A stretch of 64,000 nt of DNA from Ailanthus altissimus (GCA_946807835.1 OX327710.1:13380501-13444500), one strand, 5' to 3'. Numbered from the stretch's first letter, positions 32,830-46,189 are shown. A program made the numbers and translations. The notes: generated by a model from the letters alone, not told the origin.

Positions 32830-34335
32830 ATGTCAAATTCATGCCCAGCACCATTAAGGTTTTCTATAGTCAGCACAAGTCAATCTAAGACCCAATTTAC
32901 AAGTTCAAAGCAGACAGGTTCAAATTAAGTCTGACTAGAGCTTAACATATAGCATGCGTTAGATAGACTAGAACCTCCTCACCTAATGGCCAAGGAGCCC
33001 TCGAACTACAATCAAGGAGCCCCTCCCTAAAGCACCAAGTACAACCAATACCAAATACCCCCTTCACTTTGATCAAAGATTATACTCATCCCTCTCAATA
33101 TTTTTGAGAACTTCCTCGTCCAAAGTAGCATATGCGGGAAAGTTATGCCAACCATCCCACAACACCAAAAAATTTAGGATAGACAGAGCACATCGCCTAT
33201 GTTCCTCTGAGAAATGTAGAGTTCAAGGTGACCAATCAATAGCTCTTATAATTTTGAACTATGCCCGTGACCCCTAAATATTGAGGAACATACAACATGA
33301 GTTAACCGCCTAAGGAACCTATATAATAAAGAAACATATCTTGCGCATAAGACAAGTAAATTCTAGACACCTAAACTATCTTTGAACTATTTTTTCACTT
33401 CCATAAATATCTTTCCTACTTGAGCATTATAAGGTATTTGCTAGATACTACTACCGATGCAACCTTAACCGACCTTATATTTGCAACTAATAGGTCTTAA
33501 CCACCAAAAGAGTGTAGGAAGAGTAGCAGCATCTCATCCATATATTTAAACCGTTTTCACATAAACATAAATTTGTCTGTTGATCGAGGGCTTCAAGTTT
33601 AACCAAGAGCTCGAAATCTATGGCTTTGTTTATAAAAAAAAAGTACAAAGCTATGAAAATCAATAATTTAAAGCCAAGTAAGAAGGTCACCTGAGAGAAA
33701 GCAGAGGGAGAATGAAATTTAGATCAAAGTATAGCACAAAACTTTAACTTTGAGAGCTGTAGCATAGAGAAGCGAGAACAATAAGAAGAGAATTCTAACT
33801 ATTAAGGGAGATCACAAGGTGGCCCGGAACATACGCAATATCTATTGAAGGAGTTAAGAGTAGCTCAAAAGGAAATGGAGACTGTGAAGAAGCTTTTAGA
33901 GAATATTTAGAATTCTTAACGAATATTATAGGGGAATCGAGAGCCTTATGAATGCAATAACTGACCAACGGGGTTCACTGGAGAACCTAAGGTTCCCTCA
34001 CTGACTGGCATAGTTGAGAGAAGTTAATGGCTCACCCAAAAAAAAAGTAAAAATGGGTGTAAAAAGGAGAATCCCATGAAGTATAAGAAACTAAACCTCG
34101 GAGTGAGAGGCTACAAGGAAGATAAAAGTACCCACCATCAACCAAGTCTCAGGTGGGTAATTCATATATGATAAAGAGGTGCACCCTAAAATAAGAAGAG
34201 GACAATGATCTGGAGAATGATCTATACGAGCATAACATCTGACAAATCATAAGTTCAAAGAAGATAAGTATAAGGGAATGCATGGTTTGAGGTAGATCGG
34301 AAAAAGAAGCCCTAAAAGAGAAGATCGAAGAGTTA
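32830..34335 (+). mobile_element. Possible Ty3/gypsy LTR and gag-leader remnant
   Basis: The section 32830-33600 resembles a plant gypsy LTR: GC-moderate, with TATATAATAAAGA near 33320 and 'ctttcctacttgagcatt' followed by 'ctagatactactaccgat' near 33411-33455. Downstream, 33780-34320 has purine-rich, gag-leader-like sequence with coiled-coil potential (ELRVAQKEMETVKKLLENI near 33850) broken by stops. No PBS or second LTR was identified, so this is a low-confidence call. Confidence 0.4.
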
Positions 34336-35384
34336 GAACATTATAATTTTTATATAATTTTAATTTTAAAATAATTAATATTAAATACTTTTATAAGATA
34401 AATTTGTAAATAAATTTATTGTGATATTATTAATAAATTATAAATTTAGCTTAAATTAAGTAAATGGTAATTATGTAAATATATAATAAGCTCAAGATTT
34501 AGGCCTTGTCTCAATAAATTTATAAATAAAATAAAATAAAAAGCCCATACAATTTTAAATTCAAATTGGGCCAACACTAAAAAATAAAATAAAATAAAAT
34601 CACAATTTTAAAATTACCCAATTGATCCAAAACCAAAAAAAATAAATTAATTGAACTGAAAAAAATTGATTCAATCCGATTCAATTACTCTTTTAAATTC
34701 GATTTTATTCAATTCTCTTTTATAAAAGAACTAAAAACCTGCGAGCTAGTTCAATTCTGATTAAAATTGGACTGAACTGCCCATGCTTACCCTCGTTATT
34801 AATAGTATCTCTTTTTTTTTCTTTTTTAATGGCAATAGTTCTTTGTTTTCTTAGAAAATCATAAGTAATTTTATTTTTTATTTAATGAAACATAATAAAT
34901 TAGTAATAACTATTTAAATCAAATTCACAAGAGCATTTTCCTCTGATTGATCACTTCAATTATTGAATTTGTAATTCAACAAAAAAAAAATTAGTGTTAT
35001 TTTTTTAATTTAAAAATGAAAAACAATCTAAAAAGTAAATTAGTGACCTTACTTATAGTTATTTGAATATGTAGCAGATTGCTATTGCTTCTTCGGAAAT
35101 ACCAAATATACAATAATCCACGATCCTTTTTTGCCTCTAAATTCATATCATATACATATCATTTTTAATTAATTAAAAAAATTAACAAAATAGAACATAG
35201 GAAACACTTTAAATATTTTTCCTTAAAATGAAGGTGTGGACTGTCGATGAGTTTTAGTAATTGTTTGTAATTTGGAAGATGATACATGGATGCAGAAGAC
35301 TATGATGATTTCCAGTAAAGCAAAAGCTATTTGGTTAGCGAAGTGCATAAATGATAATTTTAACATCTTTGTGGGCTGTGCCAT
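34336..35384. other. AT-rich intergenic DNA
   Basis: Contains a block with repeated 'ttcaattc/gattcaat' words at 34610-34790, of a kind also seen at 43085-43345 and 47070-47330. No gene was seen. Confidence 0.45.
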
Positions 35385-35665
35385 GACTAACTGATGTTTC
35401 CCATTTGCCATTGTGATTTCTATTTCCGCATGCCAACCCATGTATCAAATATCAATCAATGGTTAAATTCTCTCCAAACTCTGTAATTCACTTGAAAACA
35501 GGGGTGTCTTCGTTCCCATTTTTGTGGCGTGAGAAGTTTCTCTACCTTTCTGGTTTACACTTTACATCATTTCTCTTGTCTAATTTTGATTGAAGAGTAG
35601 GCATTTACATCAGCAGAGTACTTGCTATCTTCAATGTTATTGTGTTAGTGTTATCAACGAACTTT
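35385..35665 (+). repeat. Diverged duplicate of IPMDH intron 10
   Basis: The stretch starts CTGATGTTTCCCATTTGCC and aligns with 31000-31365 inside the last IPMDH intron in the same orientation, with indels. Shared words include CCATGTATCAA, TTAAATTCTC, CCTTTCTGGTT and TTGTCTAATTTT. Neither exon 10 nor exon 11 is present beside it. It is a relic of a tandem duplication or of a second IPMDH copy that has otherwise been lost. Confidence 0.75.
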
Positions 35666-37140
35666 AATGTTGGTGTTAGGTAAATTCAAGATATGTTCTC
35701 GTGATCATCAATGAATTGTATGGAGCAGGACAGTTTCGGCTCTGGACTGGTAGTGAAACCTCCAGAAGTTGAACCATGTTACTTGGTGAGTGCGCATGGT
35801 GAATGATGAATCAAATATACTTTAGGCCTCAATTGATACCATATCATTATGAACATATAAACTCTACTTGACAAGAGATTGTTTGATTTGAAATTATCAT
35901 AATCTTCTGACAAAGACAAAGATTTGCTTCTTCATGAAGAAAACAATTATTCTGCCACATTTCAACTGATGAACTGAAATTGGGATATCTAAGCTAAGAA
36001 ACTTCTGCACTAAATCAGTCCTTTTAGCTGTTCTCGTAAAACATTTTCAGTAATAATCAAAAGCTATTAAGTAGACCAATTCTATTGAACACATCAAATG
36101 TGTTGCAGATTGAGAGCGTAACTCAAACCCCTCAAACTAAACTTGCATAATCTCCCTTCAGATCGAACGGCTGAGTAAATATCACCAACAAATGACTGCT
36201 GCTGGGTTTCAGATGACATTTTACAGAGTTTGATTTCTTCTGGAGGTAATCATATTCTGCATAAACCTTATTGAGGAACAATTGCATCACCGTAGAACAA
36301 TGTATGTCAAAAAGTGATGGCTGCTTTGCTGGTCATTGTATTTCATGTGTGCTTCAAATGGTTTAAACTATCTAATTGCCCTAACATGCTACAATTACCT
36401 ACGTTTGACAACATATTAAACTTTTACAACTTCTAGGCAGCATGAAAGAAAAAGGCAGCACATCATATCACTTGTGTAAACATCATCCTCGCATGTTCCT
36501 AGTATTTAATTCAATTTGCAGTATTAGATTTAATGGACTGATAACATGCTCCTCTCTATTTCACAGCACCATTTTTTGGTTGAACACTATCAGATTTGGA
36601 TAATCAAAACAAGGTGCACAAACTCAATACTCATCAAAGCAAGAACTCCAAAACTTAATCCATTTTATCCAAATAAATGACATCAACCTCCCTAGTTTAT
36701 GAAAGTAATGACACATAATTCATTTCAACAGTGGTATTGTTGTTGCATTTATACAATTACAATAGCATTTCATCGAAAAAAAGAAAAACAATATAATAAA
36801 AAATTAGGAAAAGCTATTAATATATTAATTGCAAAAGTTTTCCAGATTAACATACATTTGGGGTGTGTCCATAGAATTATTTCCCTAAAACAATGCTTGT
36901 ATGGCGAGCCGTTAGTACAGCTGCTATGAAGCATATATAACCACATTGACATTGTATCTGCAACATGAGCATAGTGCCAGATGTTTCCAAGTATTTCTGC
37001 CCACTTCTTAGACAACCAACAAACTCAATTTTTCAGGTTATGAGAAAAATGTTAAAGCTCAGCCTCATCTGTGACTTAACACATAAATTTTCCAGATCAT
37101 ACCTTAGCAAAAATATCCCGCTGCAATCACCTCTGGGTGA
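35666..37140. other. Intergenic, 3' side of the amino acid transporter
   Basis: Composition is mixed and partly gene-like. The part next to 37140 is probably the transporter 3' UTR. No second coding region was recognised on either strand. Confidence 0.4.
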
Positions 37141-38628
37141 TCAATCAGACTTATTTTTTATGCTATATACATTCCCAATAACTCCAAGAATGCTTACTAC
37201 TACGGCTAATACTAACATCAGCACTGATAAGAACTTCTCCCCAAGGCTTAAACCAGGTCCTTCCCTTCTCAACCTTAATGCCACAAGAGGAGGGAATATA
37301 AAACCCAATGACACTGCTGTTGTTGCCCCTGTAAATTTGAAAGCAGTCCAAATGCTGGGAATCATGGTAGAACCAAAATAAATCAACCCCAACAGAACTG
37401 CTGTTATAGCCAAGGACCTCCTCCTACTCTCTGAGAGTGGAGCTGATCCCTCAAACAACAAGGCATCCACCGCCTGTCGCAGTGAAAAATGAACAACAGG
37501 GAAAACAAGGATCAAATGAAAAATGTAACCAATCCGGACAATATAATTCAAGGCAGAGCTGAATCTGATCCCCAGATCCTTATCAAAATTTGTCAGGACA
37601 TCAGCTTCGGTGTCCTTCCCAAAAAGCAAATACCCTGATATGGACGTTGATGCATAAACCACGACACAAAGAACAGTAGTAATCCTTCCCACGAGGTTCA
37701 TCTTTTGAGGGGATCGGCCTTCAAGCTCATTATAGATAGGTTGAACATTGAAGTGACAAATATATGCATTTGACATAATTGGAATCACCACAAGTAAATC
37801 CAAAATTGCATTCTTTGAACCAAAGTCTGGACTCATCCTCGGAGGATCAATTTTTCCTTCAACAAGCTTAATAAACGCAACAGTAAAACAAACCGCAACA
37901 AAAACAACAGCAAGAGCAACAGAAGCAGCTGAAGTGAGGCTCAAAGATTCAATCCTGTTCAGCGCAGAAAGTGGAGCAAGAAAAACCACCAAAACAATCA
38001 AAATCACTAATTTCCTATGATCCCACACCCCATTCCCTAACCATTGATCAAAAACCCCAATATGATGAAGTGATCCTGACATGACATCTCCTATAATGAT
38101 CAAATACACTACCAAAACACCAGCATTATTTATGATTATACAAATCTCAGATAAAACCTTGGCAGGTCTACCTAATGCATATTGCACAACTTCCCCATAT
38201 GATGTTGCCTTACAAAAGACCGAAAACCTCACTAATAATTCAACGCTCATCTCAGACACAATACCCATCAAAACAATCAACACAAATCCTGCAACCAATC
38301 CAAGAACCTTCATGGTAGCAGGCAATGCCATGATCCCAGCACCAATAATAGTGGTAGTTAAATTGAAAACGGCACCATAAACACCAGAACCTTTGTCCTT
38401 TTTAACATTTATAAGGGGGTAATCATCAACATCAAACTCGTGATCATCAAGATCACCATCAATTAGAACATTGTGATCATCAAAATTCTTCAAATCTAGA
38501 TCGTCTTGTTCATTTAAAGTTTGCAATTTGACGTGGGATTTCAGAGAGGATCGTGGGTTTTGAGCATCATCGTATAATTGTAACTCTACATATGAGTTTT
38601 TAGGTACTGATGAGTAATTACTATCCAT
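37141..38628 (-). CDS. AVT6E: AVT6-type amino acid transporter (AAAP/SLC38 family)
   Basis: An intact, intronless frame. I take the ATG at 38628 (MDSNYSSVPKNSYVELQLYD, 495 aa) rather than the in-frame ATG 10 codons upstream, because family members start with this kind of hydrophilic tail. The N-terminal ~80 residues are acidic and cytosolic. About 11 membrane segments follow, starting with the family signature GAVFNLTTTIIGAGIMALPA. Further segments include VAGFVLIVLMGIVSEMSVEL, LVILIVLVVFLAPLSALNRI, ASVALAVVFVAVCFTVAFIK, VLCVVVYASTSISGYLLFG and FLSVLMLVLAVVVSILGVIG. The SNAYICHFNVQPIYNEL motif before the later segments is typical of the SLC38-like AVT6 group. Family members are proton- or sodium-coupled transporters of neutral or acidic amino acids on the vacuolar or other membranes; the substrate here is not known. 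The best match from memory is Arabidopsis AVT6E (At1g80510), in agreement with synteny. Confidence 0.93.
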   Translation of the reverse strand: MDSNYSSVPKNSYVELQLYDDAQNPRSSLKSHVKLQTLNEQDDLDLKNFDDHNVLIDGDLDDHEFDVDDYPLINVKKDKGSGVYGAVFNLTTTIIGAGIMALPATMKVLGLVAGFVLIVLMGIVSEMSVELLVRFSVFCKATSYGEVVQYALGRPAKVLSEICIIINNAGVLVVYLIIIGDVMSGSLHHIGVFDQWLGNGVWDHRKLVILIVLVVFLAPLSALNRIESLSLTSAASVALAVVFVAVCFTVAFIKLVEGKIDPPRMSPDFGSKNAILDLLVVIPIMSNAYICHFNVQPIYNELEGRSPQKMNLVGRITTVLCVVVYASTSISGYLLFGKDTEADVLTNFDKDLGIRFSSALNYIVRIGYIFHLILVFPVVHFSLRQAVDALLFEGSAPLSESRRRSLAITAVLLGLIYFGSTMIPSIWTAFKFTGATTAVSLGFIFPPLVALRLRREGPGLSLGEKFLSVLMLVLAVVVSILGVIGNVYSIKNKSD

Positions 38629-39490
38629 TTTTGTGGAAAAAGATGAGATTTTTAACAAACAAAAAATGATAAAATCAAAGGATCTAGAATGAAATGAAAA
38701 AAGGAAAATGTGGGTACAGATTAAGGACTTACAAGGAATGGAATCTTGAGATGGGCAAGAAAGAGATTCATGTTTCTTCTCTCAAGTTGGATTTTGATGA
38801 AGAATTTGAGATGTGAGAAAAAGAAAAGAAAAAAAACCCTAGATCTCAGGGTCAACTGTTTAGATGTGTTTTGGCATAAAATTTCAATAACAATTAACAA
38901 GTTACAAGTGGAAGGAGGGAATGAAAATTGTAGGTTGTACTTTTGTGGAGGCTGAGGTTTTCTTATTGGATGATATTCTTTTCTAACGCGGTCTTTTTGG
39001 ATTTGGAATTTCCTTTTTTTTTTAAAAAAAATAATTATAATAATCATTACACTCCTCAATGTTTGTCTTAATATCAAACAACCCATCAAGGTTTCAAAAA
39101 TAATTATGGGGACTTTCTCTTCATAGATTCAAACTTGGTGGAGTCACTAGAGTGTAACGTAATTATGGATCAATATAAGGTTAAAAAGAAAAAAAAAAAA
39201 AGAGGATCTTTATTTAAGAGTTTAGCTTAATTTTTAATTTTGTTAGACAATTTTAAAAAAAAATCAATTTTATCTCAATCTTTTAGTAAAATTCTATTAA
39301 TAGTCACAATAAAAGGTAAAATAAGATTTCGATAAAAAAATTAAAAGTGGATTAATAAAATAAAATACGTGTTAATCTTGAATTGACCATTAATAAAAAT
39401 TTTAAAAAATATATGTGGTATATTTTTATAGGTTTAAATTTTAATATTTATTTTTAATAATTAATTTTATAATTAAACTAACTAATAAAA
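38629..39490. other. Upstream region of the amino acid transporter
   Basis: Holds the 5' UTR and promoter. A GTAAGT donor-like site at 38728-38733 on the minus strand and pyrimidine-rich leader sequence lie close to the ATG. Beyond 39000 it becomes AT-rich without further features. Confidence 0.45.
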
Positions 39491-39494
39491 ATAA

Positions 39495-41425
39495 AAAGAA
39501 AAAAAAGCATCTGCCACCATCGCTATCAAGTGACGATAGGCAGGTGCCGAATATGGGGCAGTGACATGTACCGTCGCTACCACTTGATAAATCGTCTGCA
39601 TTGAACTTTATTTTTTTTTATCTACAAAATGATGGAGTCATTTTTTACCTAAAAAAATGCAGCAAAAATGGAAGGAGGAGCAAGGCCACCACTGCATCTG
39701 CCATCACCACTTGATAGATCGATTATCGATCTGCCAAACGATGGGCTAGTGACGTGTATCGCTACCACCACTTGATAGTTCAGTCGACGATCTGTTAAAT
39801 AGTGGTGGCAGTGCAAGTCACCACTGATGCGATAATTTTATATCTTTAAATTGAGTACAAGTATACACTATCATATGCAAGTAATAAAGGAGAAAAAAAA
39901 ATCAGATATCGAACCTACATGGATAATATCTTCTTTTTAACTAAGTACTAATATTATGTCTTTCTAGTAATTATTCTTAAAAATAAAATTCTAATAATGA
40001 ATTTAAAAAATATAAAAGTAATAACACAATGTAAAGAGATTTAGATGAAAGCAATATAGAGAAAACATATGGTTAATACTATCTTTCAATATACTTTCTA
40101 ATGATTAATCCTCTAATATTTAATTCTCTTAGTTCTTGTTATTATTCAAGACACTAATATATTCACAAGTCTCTCTCAAAGTCATGCAAGTATAACTTAA
40201 TTTCTTAAATACTTATATTCCTATAATACTTGTAATAAATTAAGATTCATTAAAATTAAGTCTTGTTGATCATACATGCTAATTAGGTATATTCATATCC
40301 TAATTTAAAACTTATATATGCAATATTAAATGTTACTCTACAATCATGCATCAAATTACCTAAATCTAAATATAATAATTTCCTTTTCGAGTTTATCAAA
40401 AATATTACTAATTTATTTACCATATATTGACTAGATATATTGAAATATTAAGAACAACTAATTTGAATAATAAAGAATTAAGTTCATTAAATATTAGAAA
40501 TATATGATAATTAAGCGCACATATTGAGTTCAAGTATTAACTCTAAGAAGAAATTTTAGTTCATGGCTACAAAAGAACAACGGCAAAATAATAAAAAAAT
40601 ATGATACAATCAATAACAAACCGATATAGACGTCGTATTACTCTTGATTGCGCTGCTTAAGAAACCCCTAATACCGAAGAACGCCTTGAATCTCTCTCTA
40701 TGACTGCTTCAATTAAACTCCAATTGTTCTCTAAGACTTGTGTTGTGTGTTCTTGAATCTTCTCTAAAGGTTAGGGACGAGTGACCTTTTATAGAGATTG
40801 AATTAAACTTGAAATCTCCAATTCTTGTCGGGTTAGGAATCGCATTGTCACTGGGGCGCTGCGTGTAAAAAGTCGTATCGTCGGGGCGATGAAGGTCTGG
40901 CACTGGAGCACTGGGTCATCGCTAACGTGGTAGCTTGCTAGCGTTGAGGCGGTAGACTGCGACTTAAATAAGTCTTATTTCTTATTTTCTTATTTTAATT
41001 ACTATTTCAGTATTGGGACGAAAATTCATATAGCAATAAGGCTACAAGTCCATATTTTAAAAAGTTTACATTTTAGTATTTATTTTTGCTAATTTTGCAT
41101 CCTTACTTTAAATTTTATTCAAGTCCCTATAAATAACAATAATGCACATAAATAGTCATTTATTCTCATAAAATAATAAAATATCAAAATAAAAATATAT
41201 GACAAATATACCCTTATCAACCACCCCACCATTTTATGGCAATGCGGCAGTGGTCATCTGCCTCTCTCCCATTTTTTGTCGTCTTCTAGTCTTTTAGTAA
41301 ATAAATGACTCCATTATTGTATAGATTAAAAAAAATAGAGTTTAATAATATAAATTTTGATCATTTTTTTTTCCAAAATTTGATAGTAACCCGCCACTAC
41401 TCGACAATGATGGTGATAGATATTT
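39495..41425. repeat. Unclassified repeat interrupted by a solo LTR
   Basis: Flanking the solo LTR are GC-richer stretches with repeated 'accacttgatag' words (39510-39820) and, on the right, 41220-41425. The outer parts look weakly inverted: GCATCTGCCACCATCGCTAT at 39509-39528 against the reverse complement of about 41390-41420 (TATCTATCACCATCATTGTC). This suggests a small inverted-repeat element that was the target of the LTR insertion. Family unknown. Confidence 0.4.
39825..41219 (-). mobile_element. Solo LTR (1395 bp) with perfect 5 bp target duplication
   Basis: It matches 17919-19311 end to end, with TG...CA ends (plus strand TGATGCGATA ... CCCTTATCA). It is flanked by ACCAC at 39820-39824 and again at 41220-41224, a clean 5 bp target duplication of the LTR-retrotransposon type. 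The TATA-like CTATAAAAGGTC (minus strand, near 40790) shows leftward orientation. No internal region is present. A CpG-rich patch at 40840-40960 is shared with the other copy. Confidence 0.9.
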
Positions 41426-43044
41426 TTTTTCTTATTTTTAAAAAATAAATTATTTTATTTATTAGTGATTATTTCATTTAAAGATTTACAATTAGTAAAA
41501 GAGAAAGAAAGGTAAATGAGAGAGAAAGTAAAATTTATTTTATTTAATATTATAATTAAATATAAATTATTTAATTAAGTAAATTATATCATATTGTATT
41601 GTACTAAATGAGTATACGACAATATGCCAAAGTGTTTAAAATTAAATTGATTAAGTATTACCTCATGATGATCCAATTATGTCCGCCCATGAAGGGCAAA
41701 AATATTATTGAACAAGAAAATTACCCTTTTTTGGTCAAAATTAATGAAATTTTGCTAATGAATTAAGACAAAAGTAAACTTTTTTTTTTTAACTTATGAA
41801 ATAAATTTGAGAATATAAGATAAAAATATTATTTTCCCAATTAAAAATCATCATATCTCCTCAAAGTTTTCATTATATCAACTAATCCCACCGAGGTTCT
41901 TGAAATATTCAACGTTAACCCAACTCTTCTATTAAAAAAAATGGTGAAAACCAAATTTTTTAGGTGAAATATTTGTAAAAAGATGAGATATTTTCTTATC
42001 TAAAAGTCATATATTAAAATATTAATAAATATTAAAATATAAGAAGTAATGAAAACATGATAAAAGCATGAAGAGAAAGTAGCGAAAATGTAATGAAAAA
42101 TTGACAAATATGTGAAGAAAAATAACAAAAATAAAATTATACCACGAGTTTAGAGAAGTTACGCAAAATTCTTCATCTTTAAAAGCACAAAGAATATGAA
42201 AATAATAATAATAATAAAGAACGTGACAAAAAATGAAAAGAATTTTTTTATATATATCTCAAGTTATAATATTTTTATTTGAAGCGAAAACTTTTGAGCA
42301 AAAATATTGGGCCAACCGATGTTAAAAATTTCATTTAAAATATAAAAATAAGAGTAGTACTATATTTATATAATTATGATATAAATTTGTTTCTTAATTA
42401 ATATGTTACTAATTAATAATTATTAATTATCATTAATTGTTAATTGTTAATTGTTAATTTTTTATTATAATAAATATATAATATTAATTAATAATAAACA
42501 CATTAAATATCATATGAAATAAAATATAAATTTTATATGTAACTGTATAAAACAAATGTTAAACTTGGAATCTAAATGGAACTTGCGTTTCCAATTCAAT
42601 TTTTCAGATGAACTTTGGTTCGTCGGGATACGCAGAATTTTGAGGCCCAAAAGAACCACTGCTACATATCCCCCAGCTTTTTTCTTAATAAACGCCGCAC
42701 CCACTGCAAAAGTGAGGTTAAAATGGTAATAGGAAAATTTGAATGAAATGGGTTGTTAAATATTTAAGCTATGAGACTATATATTTGTGTGTATGATTGA
42801 GAAAACTGGGGATATTTTAGCAATAAAATAATTGTTTTAATTATATATTATAGAATTTTTTTTTTAAAAAAAAGAGGGGGAATAAAGTAGAAAACTAACT
42901 TATGTTCAAAAGGGCAAGAAAGTGAGGGTTTTTTTTTTTAATAAATATTATTAGATTTGCACTTAACATAAAAGTCTAATGTACAAAATTTATAAGGCAT
43001 CTTATTCCACTGAAGTGGAAGTTTTGAGTTTAAATCACTTATTT
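41426..43044. other. AT-rich intergenic DNA, no gene recognised
   Basis: Includes a short 'ttaattg' tandem run at about 42435-42462. A short minus-strand frame near 42510-42704 (GAAFIKKKAGGYVAVVLLGL) has protein-like composition but no identified family. Confidence 0.4.
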
Positions 43045-43084
43045 TTATGTGAAAATATATATAAATATGAATGAAATTATAGAA

Positions 43085-43345
43085 AATATTAAAAGTGGGA
43101 AAAAAAATTGAAAATCGAAAAATCGAAACGAATCGACCGGTTCAGTTCGATCCGATTTTTTTTTAAACAAAAAATCAAACGGTTCAGTTCGATTTTTTTC
43201 ACTCAAAAAAATATTAAAAAAAATTAAAAATATCGAACTAGACCGGATCAAAAAAATTGAACTAAAAAAAAATCGATTCAATTTTTTTCACTAAAAAAAT
43301 TAATTTTATTTTTATTTTTTAAAAAAACTAAACCGAACCGTATCC
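43085..43345. repeat. Dispersed 'ggttcagttcgat' repeat block
   Basis: A tandem-like array of words such as GGTTCAGTTCGAT, ATCGAAAC and AACCGAACCG separated by A/T runs. Related blocks lie at 34610-34790 and 47070-47330. Blocks of this kind are common tails of plant non-autonomous repeats; the boundaries and class are not determined. Confidence 0.45.
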
Positions 43346-45856
43346 ACCCCTAAAAATTATATTAGAATTGCATTCGAAATAATAATAATTATTATTATTT
43401 CAGTGAGAATCTTATCTGTATTAGATTTGTGGATCTACAAATCATATGTATTAAGCAATTAGAAGAGGGGGAGAGAAAAAGAAATTAGCAGACACGGTTT
43501 GCAATTTGCAACCCATTTCTTTTAGTCTTATAAATCTGCCCACGGTGGGTTTGTGGGGAAACATTTTGGGGGCTGTTCAGAATATTTCTTTGAAGGCGGG
43601 AAGGGCTCTCAAACACTAAGGCCCAACAATTCCGCGCTTTTGGAAATTTTCAGTGTGATTGAGGAAAATATATATATATATATATATATGTATATTTTAC
43701 AGAAGAAAAAATGTAACTACATAATTACACCTTTAAATAAGATTACATCTATAAATTATTATAAAAATATTAATTACTTCTTTTTATTTATTTATTTATA
43801 AAAAAAATGTCTAACATATTTCTCCTTACATCGAGTGAGAAAGGATATGATTTATTAATAGGCATAAAATTTATTAAAAAAAAAAATGAAATATAAGATA
43901 TGTAACCCAACAAAAAAAAGAGTCATAAACGTATGAATTGTTAACTTATATAAATCTCAATCATGGTCAACATCAAGAAAAGAGCAATCTCAATCACAAA
44001 CCCCTCCTCTTTCTCTTTGTGTTGTGTCAATATTTCTCTCTAAAAAAACAATGGCCATTTCTATATCCTTTGATTTCATTTTCTTTGTCCTATGCATGAT
44101 GACAAATGACAATAACATTTAATAATTAATTTTGATTTTTTTCTAAATATTTTAAATTTTCAAAAAAAACAAAAAAAAAAGGAAATTATTGATTTGTGTG
44201 GTGTGTTTGGAGAAAAGTGACAAATAGAAGATGGTGCATCAAACCCAAACCCATGAGAAAATGAGTGGACATGTGGAAATTAGAATAAGATAAGCTTGGA
44301 GTTGCATCATTTCTGTTCTTTCTCCATCACATTCTTCTGTTTCAACAATAACTCACATGCCAAGTTATACAAAGAAATGGGAAATTATAAATTACCCCTA
44401 TTACTTACTTATACTCTTTAATATTTCATATTATCCAAAAAAAAAACCCTACTATTACAAAAACTATATTAAATCTTAACTATTTTTTTTTTTTACTAAT
44501 CTACTCTTATATTATTATTTTTTATAATTTATTAATGTAGTTTTTTAAAAAATAATAATAATATAACCAGAATATATTTATGTAATGATAGAATAGTGAA
44601 TATTTTATTTTTATTTTTTTTATATTTTATAATTTTATTCATTAATTATTTTCATAAAATACGTTAATATTTAATACCTTTTAAGAAAGAATAAAAATAT
44701 TATAGTTTTATTATTTTTTATTTTTTAGTAATTATGTTTAAAAATTAATAAATTTATATTGTATTTATCCTTTTTAATGAGTATTAAATATTAATAAATT
44801 AAAATTATTAAATATTAATAAAAATAAAATAAGCAAAATATTCACTCTTCTATTATAACATAGTTTTCGTAAAGGTAGATTAGTAAGAAAATAATGAATA
44901 ATTAAGATTTAATATAATTTTTATAATAATAAGGAATTTTTTTTAGTAATATGAAATATTAAGTGGGTAATGCTTAATATAAGAGGTGATAATTTATAGT
45001 TTCCAAAAGAAATTACATAAGATAAATAAATGAATGGCAGAAATTTTATTTTCCTTTTAGATTAAAACTTAAATAAAAAATTACACGATGAGTGTTGTCA
45101 CTTGTGAGAACCAAAAACTAAATAATTTTAAGCTAATTTAGTATGATTTCAATTGATTGACGCGATGGGCAAAGAAATAATTGTCCAAAATTGACCAATC
45201 AACAAACACAACACAGGAATATAAATATAACGTTACTTTAACCAGATCATAAATTAATAAACTCATAAATGTTTCTCCTCCTAAATCCTAACATTGCCTT
45301 TTTCTATCATCCTCCTAGTCTTATTTATGATTGCTACTTTATACCTACTTCTAATCGGATCAAAACAAATCTTTCAAATTTTATTTAAATTTAAAAACTA
45401 CGTGAGTAATTATATATATAGTCGGTCGATTTTGTAACATTAATTTATTAAAATTATAAATTAAGAAAGTAATATACGTGATTGGTGGTTTATTAAATTA
45501 TTTCCCATATTTAAGTTAATTATAAATAAAATTTTTACTATGATTAAAATAAATGAGTTAATTACACTGAATATTAAAGGTGAATAATATATAGTTGCAG
45601 GAGGTAATATAATGATCATATAAACATTTTGTGCAAAAATGTTAGATGATAACATGGCTAGTGAGTAACCTATGCTATGGCTATGAATATGATATTCTCA
45701 AAATTAAAGAACTGCCGAAATTATAGAAAATGTCTCGTCTGGGTGTGGCTAATGTGAAACTTCAAACTGATAACATAATAATCAACACCATCAACACATC
45801 ATTTGATGTTACGACTTAGGAATCATATCAATATCAATGATTGATCCCATACTTCA

Positions 45857-45895
<39 letters not shown>

Positions 45896-46189
45896 TCTAT
45901 TAGAACAAAAGAGTTTTGTTTAAGTGAATTACATAAACGAAGCTCTTAAGTATATAATATAATTTTATAGCATATCATAATTTAGAAATTATAAATTAAA
46001 TAAATAGTATCACATAATAATATTATTTATTATATAATTTTATAAATATGTACAATCAGAAATTTATCAAGATATATAATAATGATATCCATTGTGATAT
46101 CATAAATTTATATTTGAAAAAAATTAATTCTATTGTAATACTCGATATCAAAAATTATTTTGGCCATAGATAATAGAATTTAAATGAAT
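43346..46189. other. AT-rich intergenic DNA
   Basis: Holds (TA)n microsatellites near 43671-43691 and at 45860-45892. The section 43480-43640 is less AT-rich, but no gene could be identified. Confidence 0.45.

Noticed and set aside
36965..37381. 138-codon plus-strand ORF
   Set aside because: It runs antisense over the 3' end of the AVT6E frame and has no recognisable domain.
42510..42704. 64-codon minus-strand ORF with membrane-protein-like composition
   Set aside because: No family could be named, no splice context was visible, and half of it is low-complexity; not enough to call a gene.
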